From an uncultured Sulfitobacter sp. (GTDB lineage: Bacteria > Pseudomonadota > Alphaproteobacteria > Rhodobacterales > Rhodobacteraceae), in the NCBI GenBank assembly GCA_905182645.1, contig CAJJCJ010000001.1, positions 109,764 through 173,763 on the forward strand: DNA of 64,000 nt, given 5' to 3'. Shown piece by piece: positions 35,524 to 45,699 of this stretch. The position numbers were made by a program, and so were the translations under genes. Every line of letters starts with the position of its first letter. Position 1 is the stretch's first letter. The notes under the pieces are model-generated. The model saw only the letters and a program-made list of their open reading frames with translations, was not told the origin of the DNA and ran no database searches.

Positions 35524-36639
35524 ATGTCACAGATTGATCCCAATGGGCTGATGGAGTTTTCGGTTGTTTTCACTGACCGGTCGCTGAACCATATGTCAAA
35601 GGCATTTCAAGGCGTCATGACCGATGTCTCGGCGATGTTAAAAGACGTCTATAAGGCGGATCATGTGGTCTTGGTGCCCGGTGGCGGGACCTACGGCATG
35701 GAGGCAGTGGCCCGTCAGTTTGGCAGCGGCGCCCATGCGATGATTATACGCAACGGTTGGTTTTCATACCGCTGGACGCAGCTTTTTGATGCAGGTGACT
35801 TTACCGCCAAGACAACTGTGATGAAAGCACGGCAAGCAGGCAATGACACCCGCGCGCCGTTTGCACCGGCCCCGGTAGAAGATGTGGTTGCGGCCATTCG
35901 CGACGCCAAACCGGACGTGGTCTTTGCGCCGCACGTAGAGACGAGCGCGGGCATCATTTTGCCTGACGATTATATCGCAGCGATGGCCGTCGCCGCCCAC
36001 GAAGTTGGTGCGTTGATGGTGCTCGATTGCATCGCGTCCGGTTGCATTTGGATCGACATGAAGGCGCTTGGCGTGGACGTTCTGATTTCGGCCCCGCAAA
36101 AGGGCTGGTCGGCGACACCTTCTGCGGGTCTGGTGATGATGTCGGACCGTGCGGTGGACCGGATGGTAGACACCCAGTCAAATTCGTTCGCGCTTGATCT
36201 GAAAAAGTGGCACAGCATCATGCAGGCCTATGAAAACGGCGGCCACGCTTATCATGCCACAATGCCAACCGACGGCTTGCGCGCGTTCCGCGATACCATG
36301 TTGGAAACCCGCGAATACGGGTTTGATAAACTGAAGATCGCGCAGCAAAGCCTTGGTGATGACGTGCGCGCCTATCTTGCTGGTAAGGGGATCAAATCGG
36401 TTGCGGCCGACGGGTTCGAGGCACCCGGCGTTGTGGTTAGCTATACCGACGACGTGGCCATCCAAAACGGATCCAAGTTTTCGGCCTTGGGCATGCAGAT
36501 CGCTGCAGGTGTACCGCTGCAATGCGACGAACCTGACGACTTTCGCACGTTCCGGTTAGGTCTGTTTGGCTTGGACAAGCTGTATGATGTGCCCGCGACC
36601 ATGGCGCGGCTTACCGGCGTTCTTGATCAAGTGCTTTGA
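35524..36639 (+). CDS. Class V aminotransferase (alanine/serine-glyoxylate type)
   Basis: A 371-residue PLP enzyme. The PLP lysine lies in ISAPQKGWSATPSAGLVMM (about K193), and VPGGGTYGMEAVARQF at about 51-66 is the N-terminal block of alanine-glyoxylate / serine-glyoxylate aminotransferases. LDCIASGCIWIDMKALGVD holds the aspartate that binds the pyridine nitrogen. The exact amino donor is uncertain. It may be controlled by the Lrp pair upstream. Its end overlaps the convergent monooxygenase by 29 bp. Confidence 0.85.
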   Translation: MSQIDPNGLMEFSVVFTDRSLNHMSKAFQGVMTDVSAMLKDVYKADHVVLVPGGGTYGMEAVARQFGSGAHAMIIRNGWFSYRWTQLFDAGDFTAKTTVMKARQAGNDTRAPFAPAPVEDVVAAIRDAKPDVVFAPHVETSAGIILPDDYIAAMAVAAHEVGALMVLDCIASGCIWIDMKALGVDVLISAPQKGWSATPSAGLVMMSDRAVDRMVDTQSNSFALDLKKWHSIMQAYENGGHAYHATMPTDGLRAFRDTMLETREYGFDKLKIAQQSLGDDVRAYLAGKGIKSVAADGFEAPGVVVSYTDDVAIQNGSKFSALGMQIAAGVPLQCDEPDDFRTFRLGLFGLDKLYDVPATMARLTGVLDQVL

Positions 36640-37846
36640 CGCGCGTGGCCCCTAGGCCAAGTTCCATCAATTTGCGGCGGATTGGGGTGGCTCCATATAG
36701 CGCCTTGATCCCCGCGACACGCAGGTCTTGAGCTATAGCTGATCCGGCGATGGACGCACGGTTAAGCGCGTCAATACCTGTCACCCGCAGCCGGACATCG
36801 GTGTGCCGCGCGGAGTGATAGGCTTTGAGCATTGCGGCATCACCAATCGTGTCCCCTGCGGCAAGCGCAAGGTCAAGCAGGCAAGATAAATCAGCCAATG
36901 ACATGTTCAACCCCTGCGCGCCGATTGGGGGCATGACGTGGGCTGCTTCGGCGACAAGGGCCGTGCGCGGTCCGTTCATTGCACCCGCGATTTGGCTAAT
37001 AATTGGCCACGCGCTGCGCTTTGACACACATGTTAGCGGCCCATAAATCCCGCCGGACCGCAGTGTTGCAGCCGCATCAAAACCTGCCTGATCAAGGGCT
37101 GCGAGTTTGGCAATCGTCGCGCCATCGTTCATCCAGACTACGGCAGAGCGCGGAGCACCGTCGTGGTCGGGCAGGGGGACCAATGTAAACGGCCCGCCAG
37201 AGCGGTGTATCTCGGTCGATATATTGTGATGTGGCTGGTCATGGGTCACCGCAAACGTCAGCGCCTTTTGGCCGTAACGTGTTGTCTTTGCAGAAATACC
37301 CGCCGCTGTGCGCACAGGTGAATTGCGCCCATCCGCGCCAATCACCAGCTTGCAGCGGACCTGCGATCCATCGGTCAGCTGCACTAAAGCATAAGCTGTG
37401 CGCGCGAGCATGTCAGAAAACCCAATGCCAGTTTCCAACGTCACGTTATCCAATGCGCCCAGTCGCGCGATCATTTCGCGGCGCAGTAGCCAATTTGGCA
37501 GGTTCCAGCCAAACGGCGCGTCTGAAATATCAGCAGCATCAAAAGCGGCTGTCGTGCGAATTGCGCCATCTGGCCCGCTTGCATCAGCGATCTGCATAAC
37601 CTGCAACGCGGCTGCATGCGGGACCAACGCATCCCACAGGCCAGCGCGATCTAAGAACGCTTTGGCGGGCTGTAAAAATGCGGTGGTCCGCAAATCGGTG
37701 CCTTCGGCGGCCTTGGTTGTCACAGGCGGGGTCGGCTCAACGATCAATACCGAAAACCCAGCTGTGCCAAAGGCGGCAGCCGCCGTCAGGCCAGCCACGC
37801 CGCCACCAGAAATAAAGATGTCAAAAGTTCGCTTTTCCATACCCAA
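36611..37846 (-). CDS. UbiH/UbiF-type FAD-dependent monooxygenase
   Basis: A 411-residue flavoprotein; it starts at ATG 37846 or ATG 37840. The N-terminal FAD site is IFISGGGVAGLTAAAAFGTAGFSVLIVE, then GADGRNSPVR; the third motif reads VAEAAHVMPPIGAQGLNMSL, where most relatives have GDAAH. The family hydroxylates the ubiquinone ring. This is the likely role, but the ring position (C5, C6 or C8) cannot be told. Its 3' end overlaps the aminotransferase end by 29 bp. Confidence 0.85.
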   Translation of the reverse strand: MGMEKRTFDIFISGGGVAGLTAAAAFGTAGFSVLIVEPTPPVTTKAAEGTDLRTTAFLQPAKAFLDRAGLWDALVPHAAALQVMQIADASGPDGAIRTTAAFDAADISDAPFGWNLPNWLLRREMIARLGALDNVTLETGIGFSDMLARTAYALVQLTDGSQVRCKLVIGADGRNSPVRTAAGISAKTTRYGQKALTFAVTHDQPHHNISTEIHRSGGPFTLVPLPDHDGAPRSAVVWMNDGATIAKLAALDQAGFDAAATLRSGGIYGPLTCVSKRSAWPIISQIAGAMNGPRTALVAEAAHVMPPIGAQGLNMSLADLSCLLDLALAAGDTIGDAAMLKAYHSARHTDVRLRVTGIDALNRASIAGSAIAQDLRVAGIKALYGATPIRRKLMELGLGATRVKALDQERR

Positions 37847-37969
37847 GACATAGGCTGCACACCGCGGTTCGGAAAGAGCGCTTTGCGATCTGCGACATTA
37901 GGTGGCGCTGCGTGGCTTGCTGTTGGGGTCTACGTGCGGGTAAGGTGGCGCATTATGAAGGGCCAGATC

Positions 37970-38615
37970 ATGCAAGACACTCGCACGCAAAACAAAGATG
38001 CTTACGCGCTTATCCTCGAGGCAATCGATAGCCACATTTATACGCCCGGTGATCGCCTTGTAGAAAGTGAGCTGGCCGACCGGTTTGGCGTGTCGCGCAC
38101 ACCTATACGAGAAGCATTGCAGCGATTAGAGACCCAGAATTTGCTGACCCGCGATGGGCGTTCGCTGATTGTGGCTTCGCTTGACCATAATCAATTGGCT
38201 GAACTGTATGTTGTGCGCGGTGAACTTGAAGGTTTGGCCGCACGTCTTGCCGCCCGCCATGCCACTCCAGAAGAGGTAGGTGTGTTGCGTGATATGTTGG
38301 CTGATGATCATAAATTGGGCAATGACCCTGCTGCGTTGAGCCGTGCAAACCGTCGATTTCACAAGCAAATACATTTGGCGTCACATAACAGGTTCCTCGT
38401 GCGGCAGCTTGACCTTGTACACCGGTCCATGGCGCTTTTGGCGACCACTTCACTGGCAGCAGAAGGCCGGATTGCAGGCACGTTGGAAGAGCACGGCCGC
38501 ATCGTGGAAGCCATTGGGGCAAACGACGGTGACGCTGGCCTATGCAGCCCTACGGGACCATATTTCCAAGGCCTATGTCACGCGTCTGAAGCTGGACGCG
38601 CATGCGGTCGAATAG
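37970..38615 (+). pseudogene. GntR/FadR-type regulator with a frameshift near its end
   Basis: The start ATG 37970 has GAAGGG 7 bp upstream. The winged-helix domain is normal (YTPGDRLVESELADRFGVSRTPIREALQRLE), and so is most of the FCD ligand domain with its metal-binding histidine region (ANRRFHKQIHLASHN). Near 38537-38538 one extra G shifts the frame; the original frame would read GANDGDAAYAALRDHISKAY to a stop at 38615. As written, the frame runs on to 38659 with unrelated sequence. So the last C-terminal helix is lost, or there is a sequencing error. It converges on a decayed glycosyltransferase gene. Confidence 0.8.
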
Positions 38616-40456
38616 GCGTATCGGGTAGCAGGATACCATGCGTGGTTTTGTCCGAGTAATACGGTTTCCAAGCAAGTTCGCTTAGACCTTTATAGGCCGC
38701 AACGGCGGCCAAAGGGAAATACACTTCCAAGGTCAACGCCCATTTGTTGATCCAAGTTTTTTTCGCCGCGCGCAATGCAATGACAGCGACCGCAAAGTTT
38801 ATCAGCTCTGTTGCGAAAAATACGCCCGCTAGACCCCAAAACCAATATGGCGGTAATACCTGCAACAGCGGGCGGGCTATGCCAAATGGAATGATCCAGA
38901 ACGACCAGAGGACTGGGGCGAGTACAAATTGGGACGACGTACCTGCAAACAAGAGTTGCACCCCCAAAACCGGCGCGGCCCAAGATCGGCCCAAAGCTGT
39001 CGCGGGTTTCGCATGTGGACCGCATACGTAATTGCATAATCCTTAAGCCAGCGCGATCGCTGTTTGATCCATGGCCAAAATCGTCCATTGGCCTCTTCTT
39101 GGGTCACCGTTGGGATTAGCTCGGTCCGGTATCCGGCGCGCGCAAGGCGCACACCTAAATCGGCATCTTCGGTTACGTTGTGTGCGTCCCAGCCACCCAA
39201 TTTCTCGAGTATGTCGCGCCTGAAGAACAACGTTGTTCCGCCCAATGGCACGACCAACCCTAGTTTTTCCAATCCTGGCAGGACAATCCGAAACCAACTT
39301 GCGTATTCGATTGTAAAACAACGGGTTAGCCAGTTCGCACTGTCGTTATAGTAGTCCAGGATACCTTGTAGACAGGCAACTTCAGGACCGCTATCGGCGA
39401 AATGTGCGGCAACGATGTGGAGTTGATCAAGGGCGGGGGCGTCTTCGGCGTCTTACACACCGATGATACTGCCACGGCAAAATCTAATGCCAAATTCTAA
39501 GCCCGAGGCTTGGTTCGCAGCGTCCCTTGGGGGACAAGAACGGGCCGCATTCATGTCGGCAGGATAGTTTTCCCCAGCGCTTCGCGGGTCGTTAAATCAT
39601 CACTTTCGGTCACAAGGCAGACGTCTAACAGTTCCATCGGGTAGTCGATTTCACAAATGCGCGCCAACAAGTGCTGTGCGATTTCAGTTTCGCGGAAAAG
39701 CGGAATCAACAGCGAAATCACAGGTAAGCGGGCAGGAACGGCGTTGGGGGGGCACAGTCGTTTTTCGTGCCGAGGCATTTGTAGGCGGCAGCTGTTTTCA
39801 ATGCTGTGGACAAAATCAGCACAACCACTGCTAAGGCGCACAGAATACTGACCGTCGCTATTGGAAATGCGATGAGCCCAGCGAGCAAGAATATTACAAC
39901 CGCCAGCCCGCGTCTTAGGGTACTAGGGACATTCCATCCGCGACTGCTTTGGTGTTCGAGGACTTTGGTTTCGGCTGCATAGCTAAGTGACTGATGGCGC
40001 AGGGCGAGCACGCTACGCTCTAGATAGTCGCGGGTGGTGATTGCGAAACGGACTGGGCCCAGTGTGTCGTGCAGGGCCTTTGACTGGCGGTCGAACTGGT
40101 CGGGCTTGTCGGTTAAAACAACGGCGCTTACGCCCATCATGCGCCAAGGTAACAGCCCGCTTCGTATCGCGTTTGCAGCGCCAAATTTATCAAGCAATGC
40201 TGGATCAGGAAACTCTTCACATGGGTTAACCATTTGCGTTTGGTACATCGTTGAATAAGGCATGCGCTATAGATAACCCCGCGATTCCAAAATTTGACAT
40301 AAGTACATCGGCAATGCGCAGTCCTTGGCGTTTGGCGATGGCCTCGGCATTGTCTTGTGACAGCACGTCGCTAGACACTAAAAGTGACGCAAGCGATCCT
40401 AGCTCGCGCAAGGGCGGATCCATTGTTTGCAAAATACGTGGTGGGGCCAGCAACAT
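38578..40456 (-). pseudogene. Decayed glycosyltransferase (GspE-N / GT2 / membrane domains)
   Basis: Five minus-strand frames in order form one former protein. First (from 40456) a GspE/MshE N-terminal-like domain (LLVSSDVLSQDNAEAIAKRQ); then a linker with two hydrophobic segments (VVIFLLAGLIAFPIATVSIL); then a family 2 glycosyltransferase domain (VISLLIPLFRETEIAQHLLA, GGTTLFFRRDILEKLGGWDA, TEDADLGVRLARAG); then C-terminal membrane segments. Breaks are a frameshift near 40250, one at a G7 run near 39745, TGG to TGA at 39551-39553, a stop in PRAxNFALDF near 39500, a lost T nearby, and TAT/TAC to TAA at 39453-39455 (GSIIGV*DAEDAP), plus one near 38990. It cannot be functional. Confidence 0.9.
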
Positions 40457-40522
40457 CGGAGCCTTGTAGTTAACAAGGTTTTATTGTCGGTCAGTCGCGT
40501 CAATGGTTAGTTAATATACGCG

Positions 40523-41689
40523 TTATGCGCTGCGGGCGGCCATGGCTGCAGCAAACCGCTCAAACAGGTAATAACTGTCTTGGGGACCAGGGCTTGCCTC
40601 GGGGTGGTATTGCACACCAAAAACGGGTCGATCCGCCATGCGGATGCCGCAGTTAGATCCATCGAACAAGGAAACATGCGTTTCAATCACGCCGTCCGGC
40701 AGCGTTTGGCTGTCGACAGTGAACCCGTGGTTCATCGAAGTTATTTCGACCTTACCAGTCTCGTTGTCTTTCACGGGATGGTTTGCCCCATGATGGCCGT
40801 GGTTCATTTTGACGGTTTGGGCACCAAGCGCTAAGGCGAGCAACTGGTGCCCCAAACAAATCCCGAACACCGGAAGGTCAGTTTTGGCTAAGAGGTCTTT
40901 GATCATTGGCACAGCATATTCGCCGGTCGCCGCGGGATCACCAGGGCCGTTTGACAGGAAAACGCCGTCAGGGTTATGGGCGAGCACGTCTTGTGCTGTT
41001 GCTGATGCAGGTAAAACGGTGACGTCACAGCCCGCGGATGCAAGGCACCGCAGGATGTTGCGTTTTGCGCCGTAGTCAATAGCGACAACCTTGTGCTTGG
41101 GGGCCGTTTGGGGGGCGTACCCTTCGGGCCAAGCCCACCGCATTTCATTCCATTGATAAGATTGCGCGCAGGTTACATCTTTGGCTAGATCAAGGCCGAC
41201 CAAACCGCTAAAGTCGCGGGCTTTTTGAACAAGTTCAGCAATGTCAAAGTCCCCGTCTGGGTCATGTGCTAGGGCGACATGTGGGGCGCCTTGTTGCCGG
41301 ATCGCGCGTGTCAGTCGCCGCGTGTCGACGCCACCCATGCCGATGCGGCCACGGCTTGCTAACCAAGGACCTAATTCTTCAGTTGCACGCCAGTTTGACG
41401 ATTCTGTCGGATCCCATTTGACGATCATGCCCGCAGAAACAGGGTCCACAGTTTCATCGTCTTCTGGTGTAATTCCGGTGTTACCGATGTGGGGAAAGGT
41501 GAAGGTTACGACTTGGCCCGCATAAGACGGGTCTGTCATGATCTCTTGGTAGCCTGTCATTGCTGTATTGAAACAAAGCTCTGCAGACGTTTCACCAGTG
41601 GCACCAAAGCCATGCCCATAAAAGATAGTGCCGTCAGCGAGTGCCAAACAAGCAGTGGGTTTCATCGGTTCAGATTGTGTCATCTTCAT
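40523..41689 (-). CDS. carA: Carbamoyl-phosphate synthase small subunit
   Basis: A 388-residue glutaminase subunit. Starts possible at 41689 (MKMTQSEPMKP), 41683 and 41665; the frame extends to 42040 only as antisense to yqeY. The class I glutaminase cysteine is in VFGICLGHQLLALALGAQ, with the later HPEASPGP and TSMNHGFTVD. It feeds ammonia to CarB for arginine and pyrimidine synthesis. It is divergent from yqeY, a neighbour order seen in many alphaproteobacteria. Confidence 0.95.
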   Translation of the reverse strand: MKMTQSEPMKPTACLALADGTIFYGHGFGATGETSAELCFNTAMTGYQEIMTDPSYAGQVVTFTFPHIGNTGITPEDDETVDPVSAGMIVKWDPTESSNWRATEELGPWLASRGRIGMGGVDTRRLTRAIRQQGAPHVALAHDPDGDFDIAELVQKARDFSGLVGLDLAKDVTCAQSYQWNEMRWAWPEGYAPQTAPKHKVVAIDYGAKRNILRCLASAGCDVTVLPASATAQDVLAHNPDGVFLSNGPGDPAATGEYAVPMIKDLLAKTDLPVFGICLGHQLLALALGAQTVKMNHGHHGANHPVKDNETGKVEITSMNHGFTVDSQTLPDGVIETHVSLFDGSNCGIRMADRPVFGVQYHPEASPGPQDSYYLFERFAAAMAARSA

Positions 41690-41858
41690 ACATCCCCATG
41701 CAGCCAAATTGGTTTGGGGTCTATGGGCGGAGCAGGGCAGGGTCAAGGCCCATATGCGTCGTAAAACAAGGGCGCACTTGCCATTTTTCAGGTGGTTGTC
41801 AGTGCGACCTGATGCGCCTATATTACGCATTCTGTTTTGACCACTGATGGGACGACCA

Positions 41859-42320
41859 ATGGACATGCGAAATCGCATTACGGCAGCACTAAAAGACGCG
41901 ATGAAGTCGAAAGAGGCGGATCGGTTGTCGACGCTTCGACTTATCAATGCCGCGATCAAAGATCGTGACATTGCGCTGCGTGGAACAAGCGAAGAAGACG
42001 CTGGCGTTAGTGAAGCCGAAATTTTGGGCATTCTGGGCAAGATGGTAAAGCAGCGTCAAGAAAGTGCGCGTGCGTATGAAGAAGGCGGTCGGCTAGAGCT
42101 TGCTGCAAAAGAGCTTTCCGAGATCAAGGTGATTGAAGACTTTCTGCCGCGTCAGTTGACCACGACTGAGGCCGAGGCGGCCGTCGATGTTGCGATAGCT
42201 GAGGTTGACGCAGATAGCCTGCGTGACATGGGGAAAGTCATGGCCGTGCTGAAAGGCAAATACACGGGTCAAATGGATTTTAGTAAAGCCGGCCCAATGG
42301 TCAAATCGCGCCTTGGCTAA
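41859..42320 (+). CDS. GatB/YqeY domain protein
   Basis: About 153 residues, with starts possible at ATG 41847, 41859 or 41865; GGGACG upstream favours 41859. It is a stand-alone YqeY domain (MRNRITAALKDAMKSKEADR, IDFLPRQLTTTEAEAAVDVAI-type block, LRDMGKVMAVLKGKYTGQMD), related to the tail of GatB of the tRNA amidotransferase. Its cellular role is not settled; tRNA binding is inferred from the fold. It ends just before two copies of the palindromic repeat. Confidence 0.9.
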   Translation: MDMRNRITAALKDAMKSKEADRLSTLRLINAAIKDRDIALRGTSEEDAGVSEAEILGILGKMVKQRQESARAYEEGGRLELAAKELSEIKVIEDFLPRQLTTTEAEAAVDVAIAEVDADSLRDMGKVMAVLKGKYTGQMDFSKAGPMVKSRLG

Positions 42321-42332
42321 CTGTATCGGCTG

Positions 42333-42351
42333 TGATGGGTTAAACCCCATC
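42333..42351. repeat. Palindromic repeat, copy 3 (degenerate)
   Basis: GATGGGTT-A-AACCCCATC followed by CGAC; it has one extra C against the other copies. It starts 13 bp after the yqeY stop. Confidence 0.7.
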
Positions 42352-42373
42352 CGACGACATGTCAGTATCCGTA

Positions 42374-42393
42374 AGATGGGTTTTAACCCATCT
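42374..42393. repeat. Palindromic repeat, copy 4, overlapping a stop codon
   Basis: AGATGGGTTTTAACCCATCT, a perfect 20-bp palindrome. Its centre provides the TAA stop of the minus-strand DUF2244 gene, so the repeat has replaced or created that gene's end (last residues KMG). It lies opposite in orientation to copy 3, 23 bp away. Confidence 0.82.
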
Positions 42394-42886
42394 TTGGTGG
42401 TCCACTGAGCAGCGCTCGCTTGAGTTCGCCATAAAGCGCCAATCGCTCATCTACATCCAGAAATGCCCCCAACTCAACTTCCCGGTCGCCGCCGCGTAGG
42501 GTCAGATAATTTTCAACCGGCCCGCCGAATTGGTGTAGATGTACGCTCACCCAATACCTGTTGGCGGTCCAAGTCTGAACCGAGCCGTCCGTATTGTGTC
42601 TTTTCAAGTTAACCTGTTCGACTGTCGCGCCAAGCACTTCCAACACTTCGCCCCGCTTGTAGCTTGCGCTTAGTGCCGCCCACAGCCCCAACATCATTAA
42701 ACCGAAAAACGGCAAAATGCCCCACAAGGCAGTTTTGCCCAATAGAGCGATTAGAGGGAAGGTAACAATTACGGCTGTCGCCCCGAAAAACAAAGCAAAG
42801 TCTTTGCGCAGCAATGATCGGTAGGGCCAAAGGCTCAGTTCCCATCGTTCTGGGTCAGTAGGCGAAGATGTCCATTCATAGGGCAT
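42383..42886 (-). CDS. DUF2244 membrane protein
   Basis: A 167-residue protein with two central membrane segments (FALFFGATAVIVTFPLIALL and WGILPFFGLMMLGLWAALSA) and a C-terminal cytoplasmic domain (VNLKRHNTDGSVQTWTANRYWVSVHL), as in DUF2244. The family is often found beside cytochrome c oxidase genes, as here, 109 bp downstream of ctaD, and may take part in oxidase assembly; this is an inference from context. The C-terminus is set by a palindromic repeat. Confidence 0.83.
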   Translation of the reverse strand: MPYEWTSSPTDPERWELSLWPYRSLLRKDFALFFGATAVIVTFPLIALLGKTALWGILPFFGLMMLGLWAALSASYKRGEVLEVLGATVEQVNLKRHNTDGSVQTWTANRYWVSVHLHQFGGPVENYLTLRGGDREVELGAFLDVDERLALYGELKRALLSGPPKMG

Positions 42887-42935
42887 GAGTTAATTGTAAT
42901 CCGGTCATCCCCACAGGCAAGGGTCACCACGCAAC

Positions 42936-42967
42936 GAAAAAGGGCCCCGCAATCATGCGGAGCCCTT
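42936..42967 (-). terminator. Rho-independent terminator of ctaD
   Basis: On the minus strand AGGGCTCCGCA pairs with TGCGGGGCCCT (one mismatch), followed by TTTTT. It lies 28 bp past the ctaD stop. Confidence 0.85.
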
Positions 42968-42994
42968 TGGTATTTGTATCAAGGATAACAGCGC

Positions 42995-44668
42995 TTAATG
43001 CGCGTGTCCTTTATCCCAATCAGACTGCTTTGGAAGCGTCTCAAACGTGTGCTCTGGTGGTGGGCACGGCAATGTCCATTCCAGCGTATCTGCATACTCG
43101 TTCCACGGGTTGTTTACTGTGACGCGCTTACCACGTGTTAGTGTGTAAACCATGATGCCGATAAAGAACACGAACGATGCGAATGATAGGAACGCGCCCC
43201 AAGACGACACATAGTTCCAAGTTGCATAGGCATCTGGATAATCGATATAACGACGTGGCATGCCCTGACGACCCAAGAAGTGCTGTGGGAAGAAAGTCAG
43301 GTTTGCGCCGATGAACATCATCCAGAAGTGCAGCTTGCCAGCCCATTCAGGATACATGCGGCCCGACATTTTTGGCAGGTAGAAATAGATACCCGCAAAT
43401 ATCGAGAACACTGCGCCCAAGCTCATTACATAGTGGAAGTGCGCCACAACATAGTAGGTGTCGTGATAAACACGGTCCACACCAGCCTGCGACAGCACGA
43501 TGCCTGTAACTCCACCAACCGTGAACAAGAATAAGAAGCCCTGCGCCCAAAGCATCGGTGTCTTAAACTCAACAGAGCCGCCCCACATGGTCGCGATCCA
43601 ACTAAAGATCTTAACACCCGTGGGCACCGCAATGACCATCGTGGCCAGCATAAAGTAAGACTGCTGTGTCAGCGACATACCGACGGTGTACATGTGGTGC
43701 GCCCAAACGACGAAGCCCAGAACACCAATCGCAACCATCGCATAGACCATCGGCAAATAGCCAAAGATCGGCTTTTTTGAGAATGTTGCGATGACGTGGC
43801 TGACAATACCAAAGCCAGGAATGACGATGATGTAGACTTCTGGGTGTCCAAAGAACCACAAGATGTGCTGGTACAAGATCGGATCGCCGCCGCCTTCAGG
43901 TTGGAAGAAAGTGGTGCCAAAGTTCCGGTCAGTCAGCAACATCGTAATCGCACCAGCCAAAACTGGTAGGGCCAGAAGGATCAACCAAGCGGTGACAAAG
44001 ATCGACCAAGCAAACAACGGCACTTTGTGCAGTGTCATGCCGGGCGTGCGCATATTCAAGAACGTGGTGATCATGTTTATCGCGCCAAGGATCGACGATG
44101 CACCCGACAGGTGAACGGCGAAAATCGCGAGGTCCATCGACATGCCAGTCTCGGATGTGGACAGCGGCGGGTACAAAACCCAACCAACGCCAGATCCAAG
44201 TTGGCCATTGCCACCCGGTGCCAACATTGATGCCACACCCAGCGACACACCCGCAACAAACATCCAGAACGACAGGTTGTTCAGACGTGGGAAAGCCATA
44301 TCCGGCGCGCCAATTTGAAGTGGCATAAAGTAGTTACCGAAACCACCAAACAGGGCCGGGATAACAACAAAGAACATCATCAACACACCGTGGTATGTGA
44401 TCAATACGTTCCACAGATGGCCGTTTGGCGTACATTCGGACGCGGCATCAGCGATGAAACGCGCACCTTCGATGCACATATACTGAACACCCGGCTCCAT
44501 AAGCTCCAGACGCATGTAAACGGTGAAGGCTACAGAAATGAAACCCACGACGCCTGAGACGAAGAGGTAAAGAATACCAATGTCTTTGTGGTTGGTGGAC
44601 ATGAACCAGCGGGTAAAGAAGCCCCGTGTATCTTCGTGGTCATGGCCGTGGACGGCTGCATCTGCCAT
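42995..44668 (-). CDS. ctaD: Cytochrome c oxidase subunit I (aa3 type)
   Basis: A 557-residue haem-copper oxidase subunit with twelve membrane helices. Ligand and pump residues are visible: the low-spin haem histidine in [14 protein letters not shown], the CuB block [17 protein letters not shown] with its cross-linked His-Tyr, and [12 protein letters not shown]. These are the D/K-channel A1-type motifs. It reduces oxygen and pumps protons in the inner membrane. The subunit II and III genes are not in this window. A GAGGAGAG site precedes ATG 44668. Confidence 0.97.
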   Translation of the reverse strand: MADAAVHGHDHEDTRGFFTRWFMSTNHKDIGILYLFVSGVVGFISVAFTVYMRLELMEPGVQYMCIEGARFIADAASECTPNGHLWNVLITYHGVLMMFFVVIPALFGGFGNYFMPLQIGAPDMAFPRLNNLSFWMFVAGVSLGVASMLAPGGNGQLGSGVGWVLYPPLSTSETGMSMDLAIFAVHLSGASSILGAINMITTFLNMRTPGMTLHKVPLFAWSIFVTAWLILLALPVLAGAITMLLTDRNFGTTFFQPEGGGDPILYQHILWFFGHPEVYIIVIPGFGIVSHVIATFSKKPIFGYLPMVYAMVAIGVLGFVVWAHHMYTVGMSLTQQSYFMLATMVIAVPTGVKIFSWIATMWGGSVEFKTPMLWAQGFLFLFTVGGVTGIVLSQAGVDRVYHDTYYVVAHFHYVMSLGAVFSIFAGIYFYLPKMSGRMYPEWAGKLHFWMMFIGANLTFFPQHFLGRQGMPRRYIDYPDAYATWNYVSSWGAFLSFASFVFFIGIMVYTLTRGKRVTVNNPWNEYADTLEWTLPCPPPEHTFETLPKQSDWDKGHAH

Positions 44669-44848
44669 GTGGCTCTCCTCAGTTTAGCTAAATCAGAAAA
44701 GAGCGCGGAATCGCAGTGCACCCTTCGTTTGGTCAGGTTCTAGTGTACGAACCCCCGCTGAGCAACATTTCATACGCGCATTTGCATGGGTTAATTTGGC
44801 GCACCCCAGCGGAGATATCTGCAGTCACACAGTTAAAAGTTATTGTCT

Positions 44849-45550
44849 CTAGCATGCCGCAAATGTGTGAATTCTAAGTTTTACACTTGATTTACCCAGC
44901 GCATGCGGAAAAGATTGTTCAAATGTTTGAAGCAAAGCAACATCAACGTCATCCATTGTGACTGGCAATCCAAGATCTACCAATGACGTGACACCGTGCC
45001 CCGCAATGCCGCAAGGCACAATACCGTCAAAATGGGTAAGGTCGGGTTCCACATTTATCGATAGCCCGTGAAAGCTGATCCATTTGCGTAAACGAATGCC
45101 AAGGGCCGCAACCTTGTCCTCTGTCATGTCGCCGTTTGGTTGGCGCGGTTTGTCGGGACGGGTGACCCAAACACCGACGCGCCCAACCCGGCGCTCGCCC
45201 TGAATATTGAACGTATCGAGCGTCGCAATGATCCAACCCTCAATCTGATTGACGAACGCCCGTACATCGCGGCCACGCGCGCCGACATCGAGCATGATAT
45301 AAACGACGCGTTGTCCTGGCCCGTGATAGGTATATTCGCCACCGCGGCGGGCCTCATGCACAGGGAACTTGTCGGGTTCCAGCAGGTCTTTCGGCTTGGC
45401 TGATGTTCCCGCTGTGTAAATTGGCGGATGCTCAACAAGCCAAATTGCTTCGTCTGCGGTCCCTGCCGAAATTTGCGCGACACGGTCCTCCATAAGGGTT
45501 AATGCGTCGGCGTAGGGGGTTAGCCCTTGGGATGTGATCCATTCAACCAT
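44849..45550 (-). CDS. lipB: Lipoyl(octanoyl) transferase
   Basis: A 233-residue LipB. It transfers octanoyl groups from acyl carrier protein to lipoyl domains. Conserved blocks are [38 protein letters not shown], and [28 protein letters not shown] with the active-site lysine and cysteine. It is a single gene; about 180 bp separates it from ctaD and about 350 bp from tRNA-Leu. Confidence 0.93.
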   Translation of the reverse strand: MVEWITSQGLTPYADALTLMEDRVAQISAGTADEAIWLVEHPPIYTAGTSAKPKDLLEPDKFPVHEARRGGEYTYHGPGQRVVYIMLDVGARGRDVRAFVNQIEGWIIATLDTFNIQGERRVGRVGVWVTRPDKPRQPNGDMTEDKVAALGIRLRKWISFHGLSINVEPDLTHFDGIVPCGIAGHGVTSLVDLGLPVTMDDVDVALLQTFEQSFPHALGKSSVKLRIHTFAAC

Positions 45551-45699
45551 AGTTATCAGACCAAAAGGTCAGCCTTTTTAATGCTTTGCTGTCGCCCACG
45601 AAGATATTCTTTGTTCGATGCAATTGCGATTGATGCAGTGTCCCGCAATCAATAGGCGTTCCAAACCGATCTGCCAACAAGCTAGACTAAAGATAACAC

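Noticed and set aside
41690..42040. N-terminal extension of carA
   Set aside because: It is antisense to yqeY, and the conserved CarA start is at about 41689-41665.
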